From Acuticoccus sp963704595 (GTDB taxonomy: Bacteria; Pseudomonadota; Alphaproteobacteria; Rhizobiales; Amorphaceae), in NCBI GenBank assembly GCA_963704595.1, contig OY969922.1:248001-312000 (forward strand): DNA of 64,000 bases, in the 5' to 3' direction. Below, piece after piece: positions 41,924 through 50,162 of the stretch; the first letter of the stretch is position 1; the number at the start of each line of letters is the position of its first letter. Made by a program: the position numbers and the translations under genes. The notes under the pieces were generated by a model. It did not search any database. It was not told the DNA's origin and saw nothing but the letters and a program-made list of their open reading frames with translations.

Positions 41924-43450
41924 TCAGGTGAGCGCTGGCGCCGTTGCGGCGGCCGCGCGCAGGTCGTCGACGCCGAGCGGGTTTGCGGGGCGGGAAAGGC
42001 GCGGCTGGTGGACCCAGATCAGCCGCTCCTGCGCACGCGTAAGCGCGACGTAGGCGAGGCGCTTCCAGAGCGGCATCCCGCCGTCGACCATGCCCGAGAA
42101 CGCCGCGGCTCGCAGGTCCGGCGCGAACACCTGGACGTCGACCCACTGCGAGCCCTGCGCCTTGTGGATGGTCAGCGCCGCGCCGTGGACGAAGGTCGCC
42201 CCCATGTTGGCGACGAACGGCATGAACGGCTCTTCCTGCCCGGGCGCCTCGATCCGCACGATCGCGCGGCAGCTGATCTGCGGGTCCTCGCTGCCGACCA
42301 CATGGAGCCGCGCGAAGCCCGGCCGCTTTCCGGGGCCGAGGTAGACGGTCTGCGCGCCGCGGATGAGGCCGCGCGCCTCGAGCTCCACGCGCCGGTTCTG
42401 GTGCTTGGCCGGGAGCTCGATCCCGTCGCAGACCAGGGGCTCACCGGGGAGGAGCTGGTCTGCCGGGGCATCGAACGCAGTGCGGAACGCGCGGATGAGG
42501 CGCATCCGCGTGTCGTTGCGCCAGACGAGGACGGGGGAGCGGGGCATCAGGTCGGTGTCGACGCGGCCGGCGACGACGACGCGCGGGTCGCGCGCCGCGG
42601 CGTCCTCCACCATCTCCTCGAAGGTGCCGAAGCCGAGGTCGGGCTCGCCGAGCGCGTGGGCAAGGTCGAGGATGGGGCTGTCGGCGGCCTGCCGGTGGAT
42701 GCGCGACAGGCGCGCGACCGAGGGTGCGGGGAGGGAATCGAACACCATCTTGCCGCCGCGCACAGGGGCGAGCTGCGCCGGATCGCCGAACACGACGAGG
42801 GTCGGGAACAGCGTCTTCATGTCCTCGAGGTGGTTTTCGGCGAGCATCGAGCCCTCGTCGACGAAGCCGATGTCGAGCGTGTCCTTGCGCGGCGTCCAGC
42901 CGGTGATGAAGTCGGTTCCGCGCAGGCCCGCCACGGCGAGCGCGCCGACGACGGAGGCGTGCGTGCCGTATGATTCCTTGGCGCGGGTGAGGATCTCCTG
43001 GTCGATGTCGGCGGGCTGGTCGGACCGTTCGCCGCTCACCCAGTCGACGAGGTGCTGGTAGTCCGGGTGGAAGTTGGGGCGGTAGAGCATCCGGTGCAGC
43101 GTGGTCGCGGGGACGCCGCGCTGGCGCAGGACGCTGGCGGCCTTGTTGGTCGGCGTCACGATCGCGAGGGTGCGGCGGCCGGGCTTGAGCTTGCCCTCCT
43201 CGGGGCCTGCGATGGAGACGCCCGCGGCCTCCAGGTCCTTCACCAGCCGAGCGAGGAGGTGGGTCTTGCCCGAGCCCGCCTTGCCGATCACAGCCATCTG
43301 CCCGGTCCCGGCGCGGCTCTTCCCCGCCGTCTTCGCGACCAGGTCGACGCCACGTTGGGCGACCAGAGCCGCCACCAGCGACCAGGCCTCGGCCTGGTCG
43401 GGGGAGAAGTCATCGTGCGGGCAACTCGGGTGCTCGACCACTGCGTTCAT
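41924..43450 (-). CDS. RecD-like ATP-dependent DNA helicase
   Basis: Superfamily 1 helicase of 508 residues, all motifs visible: Walker A (IGKAGSGKT), motif Ia (VTPTNKAASVL), Walker B (GFVDEGSM), motif III (VVFGDPAQLAPV), motif V/VI (TIHKAQGSQW, YVALTRAQERLIW). It resembles the stand-alone RecD-like or Dda-like helicases common in alphaproteobacteria rather than the RecBCD subunit. ATG 43450 is chosen as the start. Convergent with the molybdenum hydroxylase gene. Confidence 0.9.
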   Translation of the reverse strand: MNAVVEHPSCPHDDFSPDQAEAWSLVAALVAQRGVDLVAKTAGKSRAGTGQMAVIGKAGSGKTHLLARLVKDLEAAGVSIAGPEEGKLKPGRRTLAIVTPTNKAASVLRQRGVPATTLHRMLYRPNFHPDYQHLVDWVSGERSDQPADIDQEILTRAKESYGTHASVVGALAVAGLRGTDFITGWTPRKDTLDIGFVDEGSMLAENHLEDMKTLFPTLVVFGDPAQLAPVRGGKMVFDSLPAPSVARLSRIHRQAADSPILDLAHALGEPDLGFGTFEEMVEDAAARDPRVVVAGRVDTDLMPRSPVLVWRNDTRMRLIRAFRTAFDAPADQLLPGEPLVCDGIELPAKHQNRRVELEARGLIRGAQTVYLGPGKRPGFARLHVVGSEDPQISCRAIVRIEAPGQEEPFMPFVANMGATFVHGAALTIHKAQGSQWVDVQVFAPDLRAAAFSGMVDGGMPLWKRLAYVALTRAQERLIWVHQPRLSRPANPLGVDDLRAAAATAPALT

Positions 43451-43556
43451 ACTCTGAAACGTTCCTGCGCCGCGTCTGTCGCGTTCGACCGAATCGCGCG
43501 GTGCCAAGCATCGTCCGCCTCCGCGGCCGGCGCAAATCGGGGAGCCGGAGCGTCGG

Positions 43557-44894
43557 TCACGGGAAGGCCCGGCGGCTCTCGAACGGCACCAGCGCCCACA
43601 GCGTGAGGCCGCGCAGGAGCAGCCAGACGTTGAAGGCGAGCCACAGGCCGTGGTTGCCGAGATAGGGCGTGAGGAGCCAGCAGGCGGCGACGAAGATCGC
43701 CGTCGACACCAGCATCATGTTGCGCATCGACGTCGTCCACGTCGCGCCGATGAAGAGCCCGTCCATCACGAACGCGACCATGCCGGTGACGGGCGTCAGC
43801 GCCACCCAGGCGAGATAGTCGCCCGCTGCGGCGCGGACGTCCTCCGCCGACGTCATCAGCGCGACGAAGAAGGGGCCTGCGGCGAGCCACAGGAGCGCGA
43901 GCGCCACCGAGAGGATCGCGCCGCCGATGAGCGTGAGGCGGATCGTGTCGCGGAAGCCCTGGGGATCGCGGGCGCCGACGGCGCGGCCGCCGAGCTGCTC
44001 GGCGGCGGTGGCGAGCGCGTCGAGCACGTGGGCGTTGAGAAGGAAGACGTTGAGGAGGACGGCGTTGGCGGCGAGGGTGAGGTCGCCCGTGCGCGCGCCG
44101 GTGGCGGTGAAGAGGGCGAACGCCGTCACGAGGAGCCAGGAGCGGATCAGGATGTCCCGGTTGACGACGAGGGTGCGGGTGAAGCCGAGCCGCTCGAACA
44201 CCGCCGCCCACGGCGGGCGCGGCGCCGTGCGCAGGCTGCGCGCCACGATGACGGCGCCCGCCACGAAGGTGACCACCTCCGCCGCGACCGACGCGATCGC
44301 GACGCCCGCGACCCCGTACCCCGCCACAAGCACCAGCGCGAGCGAAAGGACGATGTTGACCACCGCAAGCAGCACCTGCAGCGCCAGGCCGGTGCTGGCG
44401 CGGGCAAGGCCCAGAAGCCAGCCGAGGATCGCGTAGTTGAGGAGCATGAACGGGCTGCCCCAGACGCGCCATGCGAAGTAGGTGCGCGTCGCGTCCGCCA
44501 CCTCGCCGCTCGGGTCCATCACGGCGAGGAAGGCGCTGATGATCGGCCACTGCAGGAGCGCGATCGCGACCCCGAGGACGAAGGCGATGGCGAGCGCGCG
44601 CCACAGGGCGACCGCCTCGCCCTCACGGTCGCCGGCGCCGACGGCCTGCGCGATCAGCCCCGTGGTGCCGTGGCGCAGGAAGTTGAGCGAGGCGCCGACG
44701 AAGTCGAACAGCAGCGCGCCCAGCGCGACGGCGCCGATGAGGGCCGCCGAGCCGAGCTGCCCGATGACCGCCATGTCGGTGATGCCGATCAGCGGCGTGG
44801 TGGCGTGCGCGATGGTCATCGGCAACGCGATGGCGAGCACCATGCGCAGCGTCACCGGCGCATGGCGGGCGGGGGCAGTCGGGGGGGAAGTCAT
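43557..44894 (-). CDS. MATE-family efflux transporter (DinF-like)
   Basis: Inner membrane multidrug or metabolite antiporter of 445 residues with twelve TM helices in two related halves. N-terminal half: IALPMTIAHATTPLIGITDMAVIGQLG. C-terminal half: LAANAVLLNVFLLNAHVLDALATAAEQLGG. The pattern matches the DinF branch. Transcribed alone; ATG 44894. Confidence 0.9.
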   Translation of the reverse strand: MTSPPTAPARHAPVTLRMVLAIALPMTIAHATTPLIGITDMAVIGQLGSAALIGAVALGALLFDFVGASLNFLRHGTTGLIAQAVGAGDREGEAVALWRALAIAFVLGVAIALLQWPIISAFLAVMDPSGEVADATRTYFAWRVWGSPFMLLNYAILGWLLGLARASTGLALQVLLAVVNIVLSLALVLVAGYGVAGVAIASVAAEVVTFVAGAVIVARSLRTAPRPPWAAVFERLGFTRTLVVNRDILIRSWLLVTAFALFTATGARTGDLTLAANAVLLNVFLLNAHVLDALATAAEQLGGRAVGARDPQGFRDTIRLTLIGGAILSVALALLWLAAGPFFVALMTSAEDVRAAAGDYLAWVALTPVTGMVAFVMDGLFIGATWTTSMRNMMLVSTAIFVAACWLLTPYLGNHGLWLAFNVWLLLRGLTLWALVPFESRRAFP

Positions 44895-45004
44895 CGTCTC
44901 ACCTGGGCTGTGCGGCGCGGGCCGCGGCCGTCTTCTAGCGCAGCCCGCCTGCCGGCGCGAGGCGGGCGGGCAGCGCCGCACGGGCAAAAACCGTTGGCGT
45001 GCAC

Positions 45005-45030
45005 GGAACTTGTTGGTCCCGCGACATGTT
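45005..45030 (+). promoter_or_regulatory. Near-match EcfG-type promoter
   Basis: GGAAC (45005-45009), 17 bases, TGTT (45027-45030): one base from the consensus. It lies 30 bases before the DUF1328 gene, a family I associate with alphaproteobacterial stress regulons. Confidence 0.4.
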
Positions 45031-45059
45031 GTCATCGAAACAAACCTACAGGTGAAACT

Positions 45060-45305
45060 ATGGATTTTCTGACTTGGGCGATCATCTTCGCGGTGGTTGC
45101 AGTGATCGCGGGCGTGTTCGGTTTCACCGGCATCGCGGCGGGTGCTGCCACGATCGCGCGTATTCTGTTCTTCGTCTTCGTCGTCCTGGCCGTGATCTTC
45201 CTGATCATGCTGCTGGTTGGCGGGGCGGCAGTCTCGTCCTCCGCAATCGCGGCGCCGACAGTGTACGCCTCAGCGATGGCGGTGCCGGCCTTCCTCGTCG
45301 GCTGA
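45060..45305 (+). CDS. DUF1328 (YtjA-like) small membrane protein
   Basis: An 81-residue protein with two hydrophobic helices (about 5-25 and 32-55; LTWAIIFAVVAVIAGVFGFTG, ARILFFVFVVLAVIFLIMLL). The first 55 residues match DUF1328 proteins, which normally end there. A further 26 residues (SSSAIAAPTVYASAMAVPA) form an unusual extension. The start at 45060 follows an ACAGGTG ribosome binding site. A strong terminator follows. Function unknown. Confidence 0.85.
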   Translation: MDFLTWAIIFAVVAVIAGVFGFTGIAAGAATIARILFFVFVVLAVIFLIMLLVGGAAVSSSAIAAPTVYASAMAVPAFLVG

Positions 45306-45329
45306 CGCGAGACCACCTGAACGAAACGG

Positions 45330-45366
45330 AGGGACGGCGGGCATTGCCCCGCCGTCCCTTTTTTTT
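45330..45366 (+). terminator. Rho-independent terminator
   Basis: A twelve-base perfect stem AGGGACGGCGGG/CCCGCCGTCCCT with a six-base loop and eight T, directly after the DUF1328 gene. Confidence 0.95.
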
Positions 45367-45438
45367 GTGCCTCGGCGGCGCCACGCCGCACCGCGCCCGG
45401 TCTTGCGCCGTGGCGCGCGGCGGGCCACGGTCCGAGCC

Positions 45439-46356
45439 GTGCACGCGCTCCCGGTCGTTCATAATCCCAGATACCAGGCGGTGTTTCCGCCAGGCCACCG
45501 CTTCCCGATGGGAAAGTTCGGCGCCGTCGCGCGGCGACTGACGGCGCTCGGCTTCGGCCCCTTCCACGTCCCGGCCCCCGCGCCCGCCGAATGGATCGCG
45601 CTGGCGCACGACCGCACCTATGTCGACCAGGTGTTTTCCGCGGACGTCCCTGCGAAGATCGCCCGCGAGATCGGCTTTCCGATGACGGATTCGGTGGCGC
45701 TGCGCGCGCGCACCGCCTGCGCCGGGACGACGCTCACCGCGCGGCTCGCTCTGGAGCACGGCATTGCCTGCAACACGGCGGGCGGCAGCCACCACGCACG
45801 GTTCGAGCAGGGGGCCGGCTTCTGCGTCTTCAACGACGTCGCGGTGGCGATCCGCGTCCTCCAGGCGGACGGCGCCATCGGCCGCGCGCTGGTGTTCGAC
45901 TGCGACGTTCACCAGGGCGACGGCACGGCGCACATCTTCGCCTGCGACCCCGGCGTCACCACCGTCTCGATCCATGCCGAGAGCAACTACCCCGTCCGCA
46001 AGGCGGCCTCGACCATCGACGTCGGCCTGCCGGACAGGGTCGAGGACGATGCGTATCTGCGCGTGCTCGACGAGACGCTCGAGCGGGCGCTCGCCCACCC
46101 GGCGGACATCGTGTTCTACAACGCCGGCGTCGACCCGCACCGCGACGACCGGCTCGGCCGCCTCGCCCTCAGCGACGACGGGATCGCGGCGCGCGACCGG
46201 CGGGTGATCGACGCCGTGCGGGCGAGGGGGCTGCCGCTCGTCGGCGTCCTCGGCGGCGGCTACTCCGACGATGTGGAGGCGCTGGCGGACCGCCACGCGC
46301 TCCTCCACCGTGCCGCACGGGACTGGCTCGCGGCGGACGCTGCGGCGGCGGTCTAG
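45439..46356 (+). CDS. Histone deacetylase-family (acetylpolyamine/acuC-like) hydrolase
   Basis: Zinc-dependent deacetylase fold of 305 residues. Active-site His pair in GGSHHARFEQG, metal-binding DCDVHQGDG and the Asp in AGVDPHRDD, with GGGYSDD at the C-terminal side. Bacterial members remove acetyl groups from polyamines or proteins. The proposed start is GTG 45439, which begins just before LPVVHNPRYQ, a family N-terminus; the ribosome binding site is weak. It overlaps the convergent channel gene by four bases. Confidence 0.88.
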   Translation: MHALPVVHNPRYQAVFPPGHRFPMGKFGAVARRLTALGFGPFHVPAPAPAEWIALAHDRTYVDQVFSADVPAKIAREIGFPMTDSVALRARTACAGTTLTARLALEHGIACNTAGGSHHARFEQGAGFCVFNDVAVAIRVLQADGAIGRALVFDCDVHQGDGTAHIFACDPGVTTVSIHAESNYPVRKAASTIDVGLPDRVEDDAYLRVLDETLERALAHPADIVFYNAGVDPHRDDRLGRLALSDDGIAARDRRVIDAVRARGLPLVGVLGGGYSDDVEALADRHALLHRAARDWLAADAAAAV

Positions 46357-47498
46357 CGCTCGTTCGGCAGGTAGCGGCCGACGAGTGTCCACCAGTCGTC
46401 CGACGTCACTTCCCTGAGGACGGCATTGCTGATCGCGGCGCGTTCGCCGTCCGCAAGGTCCGCCCGCATGGCGATGGTGATGTACTGCGGGTCCTGCGTG
46501 GTGGTGGACATGACGAGGCCGCTGGTGAAGCGCTCCGTCGCGACGCGGAGTTCGGGCGCGGCGGCTGCCGCGGCATCGGCCTCGTCCGTCTCGATGGCGC
46601 GGACGGCATCCTCCAGCGTCGGCCGCGGCACGAGGTTGACGCCGAGCGTGCCGAGATAGGCCTCGGCCGAACCGCCCTCCTGCACCGCGACGCGGTAGTC
46701 CGAAAGGTCGACCGGGACGCGAAGCTGCTGCGAGGCGCCGATGTTGGTCGCCGACACCACGGACGCGGTGAGCGCGGCGGAGACGGCGAGGCCCATCAGC
46801 ATCCAGATCATCGCCACCGCGCGCCCGGTGAAGGTGCGGGGCGCCTTGTCGCCGTAGCCGATGGTGGTGAGCGTGACGCCAGCCCACCAGAAGCCGTCGC
46901 CGAGCCCGCGCACGGGGCCGTGGGCGAACTGCTCCTCGTTGCCTCTGCGCTCCAGCAACCAGATGATCGCGCCCACGACGAGAAGAAGGCCGCTCAGGGA
47001 CAGGACGATGCGCAGGAGCTCCATGGTCGCGAGGTTCTTCACCACGCGCCAGAAGGAGAGCTCGCTCTCGCTGACGACGCCGAGATTGGCGGTATAGAAC
47101 GGCATGGTGAAGGCGACGCCCTCGGCCGTCTCCGGCATCGCGTCAAGCCCGATGGCGACGTCGATCTCGCCGGTGCGGAGCGCTGCGTCGAGCCCGTCGC
47201 GGTCGACGGGGACGATCTCGTAATCGAGCCCGGTCTTCTCCGAAACGACGCGCCAGAGGTCGACGCCGATGCCATGCCAGCTGCCGCCGCTGCCCTCCTC
47301 CGAGAAGGGTGGCCGCTGCGATGCGCCGACCCTCAGCGGCCCGGTCCGCACCTCCACGTTCGCCGCCTGGGCGGATGGCGCCGCTGCATTCGCCGGCGGC
47401 GACGCGCCGGGGGTCTGCGCAGTTGCAGGTCCGGCGAGCAGGATGGTCGCGGCGCACAGGCAGGCGAGGCGGGAGAGGAAGGCGGCGAAAGCGGGCAT
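46353..47498 (-). CDS. GluR0-like ligand-gated potassium channel
   Basis: Ionotropic glutamate receptor-type channel of 381 residues. After a signal peptide and a Pro/Ala linker comes the first half of a periplasmic binding domain (LRVGASQRPPFSEEG, DVAIGLDAMPETAEG). A pore module follows: a TM helix (LSGLLLVVGAIIWLLERRG), a re-entrant loop with the potassium selectivity filter TTIGYGD, and a second TM helix (AVAMIWMLMGLAVSAALTASVV). The second half of the binding domain completes it. This is the layout of Synechocystis GluR0. The binding domain would sit in the periplasm and open the channel on binding an amino acid. Confidence 0.9.
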   Translation of the reverse strand: MPAFAAFLSRLACLCAATILLAGPATAQTPGASPPANAAAPSAQAANVEVRTGPLRVGASQRPPFSEEGSGGSWHGIGVDLWRVVSEKTGLDYEIVPVDRDGLDAALRTGEIDVAIGLDAMPETAEGVAFTMPFYTANLGVVSESELSFWRVVKNLATMELLRIVLSLSGLLLVVGAIIWLLERRGNEEQFAHGPVRGLGDGFWWAGVTLTTIGYGDKAPRTFTGRAVAMIWMLMGLAVSAALTASVVSATNIGASQQLRVPVDLSDYRVAVQEGGSAEAYLGTLGVNLVPRPTLEDAVRAIETDEADAAAAAAPELRVATERFTSGLVMSTTTQDPQYITIAMRADLADGERAAISNAVLREVTSDDWWTLVGRYLPNER

Positions 47499-47719
47499 AT
47501 CGGTCCTCGGGTCGTCGGCGGGCAGGGCGCCGGGGCGGTGGTCTTTGGATCGGCTGTCAACAAACCAACGCGCCGGGCGGCGGCCGGTTCGGTTCGCGCT
47601 GCCGCGGGGCTCGCCGGGTTGTCCCCGCGATGGTCCACATTTGCAGAAAAAGCACTCGAATTTGCATCAACGGTTGCACATCTGTTCTAAGATGGCGCGC
47701 TAGCGAATCAGGTGGGGCG

Positions 47720-50041
47720 ATGACGAACGCAATGCGTCAGCAGGCGCAGACTGTATCGATTGCAGAGCGCGCGGCCCGTGCGTCGCGCCCGGCGCCTGCG
47801 TATCTGGAGAGCCTCAACCCCGAGCAGCGGCGCGCTGTGGAGGCCATCGACGGCCCCGTTCTGGTGCTGGCCGGCGCCGGCACCGGCAAGACGCGGGTGC
47901 TGACGACGCGGATCGCCCACATCCTGGCGCTCGGCAAGGCGCGCCCGTCCGAGATTCTGGCGGTGACGTTCACCAACAAGGCCTCGCGCGAGATGAAGGA
48001 GCGCATCGGCCGCGTTGTCCCCGGCCAGAGCGAGGGGATGCCCTGGCTCGGCACCTTCCACTCCATCGGTACGCGCATCCTCAGGCGTCACGCCGAGCTG
48101 GTCGACCTCAAGCCCGACTTCACGATCCTCGACACCGACGACCAGATCCGCCTCGCCAAGCAGATCCTGCAGGCCGAGGACATCGACGAGAAGCGCTGGC
48201 CCGCCCGTCAGCTTCTCGGCCAGATCGACGCGTGGAAGAACCGCGGGCTGACGCCCGAGGAGGTGCCCAAGAGCGAAGGCGACTGGTTCGCCTACGGCAA
48301 GGGCCTGAAACTCTATTTCCTCTACCGAGACCGGCTGAAGACGCTGAACGCCGCCGATTTCGGCGACCTTCTGCTCGAGCCCATCCGCCTCTTCCGCAAG
48401 AACCCGGACGTTCTGGAGATCTACCAGCATCGCTTCCGCTACATGCTGGTGGACGAGTACCAGGACACCAACGTCGCCCAGTATCTCTGGCTGCGGCTTC
48501 TGGCGCAGGGCAACCGCAACCTGTGCGTGGTGGGTGACGACGACCAGTCGATCTACGGCTGGCGCGGCGCCGAGGTCGACAACATCCTGCGCTTCGAGAC
48601 CGACTTTCCGGGCGCGGTGGTGGTCCGGCTGGAGCGCAACTACCGCTCCACCAGCCACATCCTGGCCGCCGCCAGCCACCTCATCAGCCACAACGAGGGC
48701 CGGCTCGGCAAGACGCTGTTCACCGACATCGTCGACCCCGACGAAGTGCCCGTCAGCGTCGCCTCCTCATGGGACTCCGAGGAGGAGGCGCGCTCGATCA
48801 ACGACGAGATCGAGCGGCTGCACAAGGCCGGCGGCAGCCTCGACGAAATCGCCATCCTGATGCGGACCACCGCGCAGATGCGCGCGTTCGAGGACCGCTT
48901 CGTGACCGCAGGCACGCCCTACCGCGTGATCGGCGGCCCGCGCTTCTACGAGCGCAAGGAGATCCGCGACGCGCTCGCCTACTTCCGCTGCGTGACGCAG
49001 CCCGCCTACGACCTTGCGTTCGAGCGTATCGTCAACGTGCCGGCGCGCGGGATGGGGCAGGTGACCATCCGCACCATCACCGAGGCGGCGCGCGACCGCG
49101 AGATCCCGATGCTGACGGCGGCGGCCGAGCTTCTGGCGACCGACGAGATCAAGGGCAAGGCTCGCTCCGGCCTCGGCGCGCTGGTCGCCCAGTTCGACCG
49201 CTGGCGCACCCAGATGGCCACCCTGCCGCACACCGAGCTCGCCGAGATCATCCTCGAGGAGTCCGGCTACACGGACATGCTGAAGCAGGATCGCTCGGCC
49301 GACGCGCCGGGCCGGCTCGAGAACCTGAAAGAGCTCATCCGCTCCATGGACGAGTTCGATTCCATGCCCGCGTTCCTGGAGCACGTCAGCCTCGTCACCG
49401 AGGCGCAGAACGAGGCGGGCGAGGAAGCCGTCACGCTGATGACGCTGCACGGCGCCAAGGGGCTGGAGTTCGACGTGGTGTTCCTGCCGGGCTGGGAGGA
49501 GGGGCTGTTTCCCTCCGTCCGCGCGCTGGACGAGAGCGGCCAGTCGGGCCTCGAGGAGGAGCGGCGGCTCGCTTACGTGGGCCTGACGCGGGCGCGCAAG
49601 CGGGCGTTCGTGTGGTTCGCGCTCAACCGGCGCATCCACGGGATGTGGCAGTCTAGCGCGCCGTCGCGCTTCATCGACGAGCTGCCGGAAGACCACGTGA
49701 CGGTGCGCGAGGAAGCCGGTTACGGCGGGATCGGGGGCTATGGCGGCTCGCGGTTCGATCAGGTCGAGACGTTCTCGTCGAGCTACCATACGCCGGGGTG
49801 GGAGCGGGCCAAGCGCCGCGAGGACGTGCCGAAGCGCCAGCGCAACCTCCACACCATCGAGGGCGAGCTCGTCGCCAAATCGGTGGCTGACAAGCCGAGC
49901 GCATTCGCCAACGGCGCAAGGGTATTCCACCAGAAGTTCGGAAACGGGAATATTGTTGCGATCGAGGGGAATAAATTGACTGTAGATTTTGACAAGGCGG
50001 GCCGGAAGCGCGTGCTCGATTCTTTCGTCACCGGCGTTTAG
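47720..50041 (+). CDS. uvrD: ATP-dependent DNA helicase UvrD/PcrA
   Basis: Superfamily 1A helicase of 773 residues for nucleotide excision and mismatch repair. Motifs: Q-motif LNPEQRRAVEAIDGP, Walker A VLAGAGTGKTRVL, Ia VTFTNKASREMK, II LVDEYQDTN, III VGDDDQSIYGWRG, IV LERNYRSTSHIL, V TLHGAKGLEFDVVF, VI AYVGLTRARKRAF. The C-terminus has the PcrA-like tudor-like tail (GARVFHQKFGNGNIVAIEG). ATG 47720 lies after GGTGGGG. Full length and intact. Confidence 0.95.
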   Translation: MTNAMRQQAQTVSIAERAARASRPAPAYLESLNPEQRRAVEAIDGPVLVLAGAGTGKTRVLTTRIAHILALGKARPSEILAVTFTNKASREMKERIGRVVPGQSEGMPWLGTFHSIGTRILRRHAELVDLKPDFTILDTDDQIRLAKQILQAEDIDEKRWPARQLLGQIDAWKNRGLTPEEVPKSEGDWFAYGKGLKLYFLYRDRLKTLNAADFGDLLLEPIRLFRKNPDVLEIYQHRFRYMLVDEYQDTNVAQYLWLRLLAQGNRNLCVVGDDDQSIYGWRGAEVDNILRFETDFPGAVVVRLERNYRSTSHILAAASHLISHNEGRLGKTLFTDIVDPDEVPVSVASSWDSEEEARSINDEIERLHKAGGSLDEIAILMRTTAQMRAFEDRFVTAGTPYRVIGGPRFYERKEIRDALAYFRCVTQPAYDLAFERIVNVPARGMGQVTIRTITEAARDREIPMLTAAAELLATDEIKGKARSGLGALVAQFDRWRTQMATLPHTELAEIILEESGYTDMLKQDRSADAPGRLENLKELIRSMDEFDSMPAFLEHVSLVTEAQNEAGEEAVTLMTLHGAKGLEFDVVFLPGWEEGLFPSVRALDESGQSGLEEERRLAYVGLTRARKRAFVWFALNRRIHGMWQSSAPSRFIDELPEDHVTVREEAGYGGIGGYGGSRFDQVETFSSSYHTPGWERAKRREDVPKRQRNLHTIEGELVAKSVADKPSAFANGARVFHQKFGNGNIVAIEGNKLTVDFDKAGRKRVLDSFVTGV

Positions 50042-50162
50042 CCGTTGGCGTGACCTGACCAATCCGCAGCAAGCACCTTCAGTACGTCCCTACTCGGGGC
50101 GGTTATGCTTGAGAGAAAGCAGAGTCCGCCCGGTTTTCCTTGCAAACTTCCAACCTTGCCCT

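Noticed and set aside
47568..47592. An EcfG-like site (CGAAC-N16-CGTT) upstream of the GluR0-like gene
   Set aside because: One mismatch in the most conserved part of the -35 element, in a very GC-rich stretch where such near matches are expected by chance.
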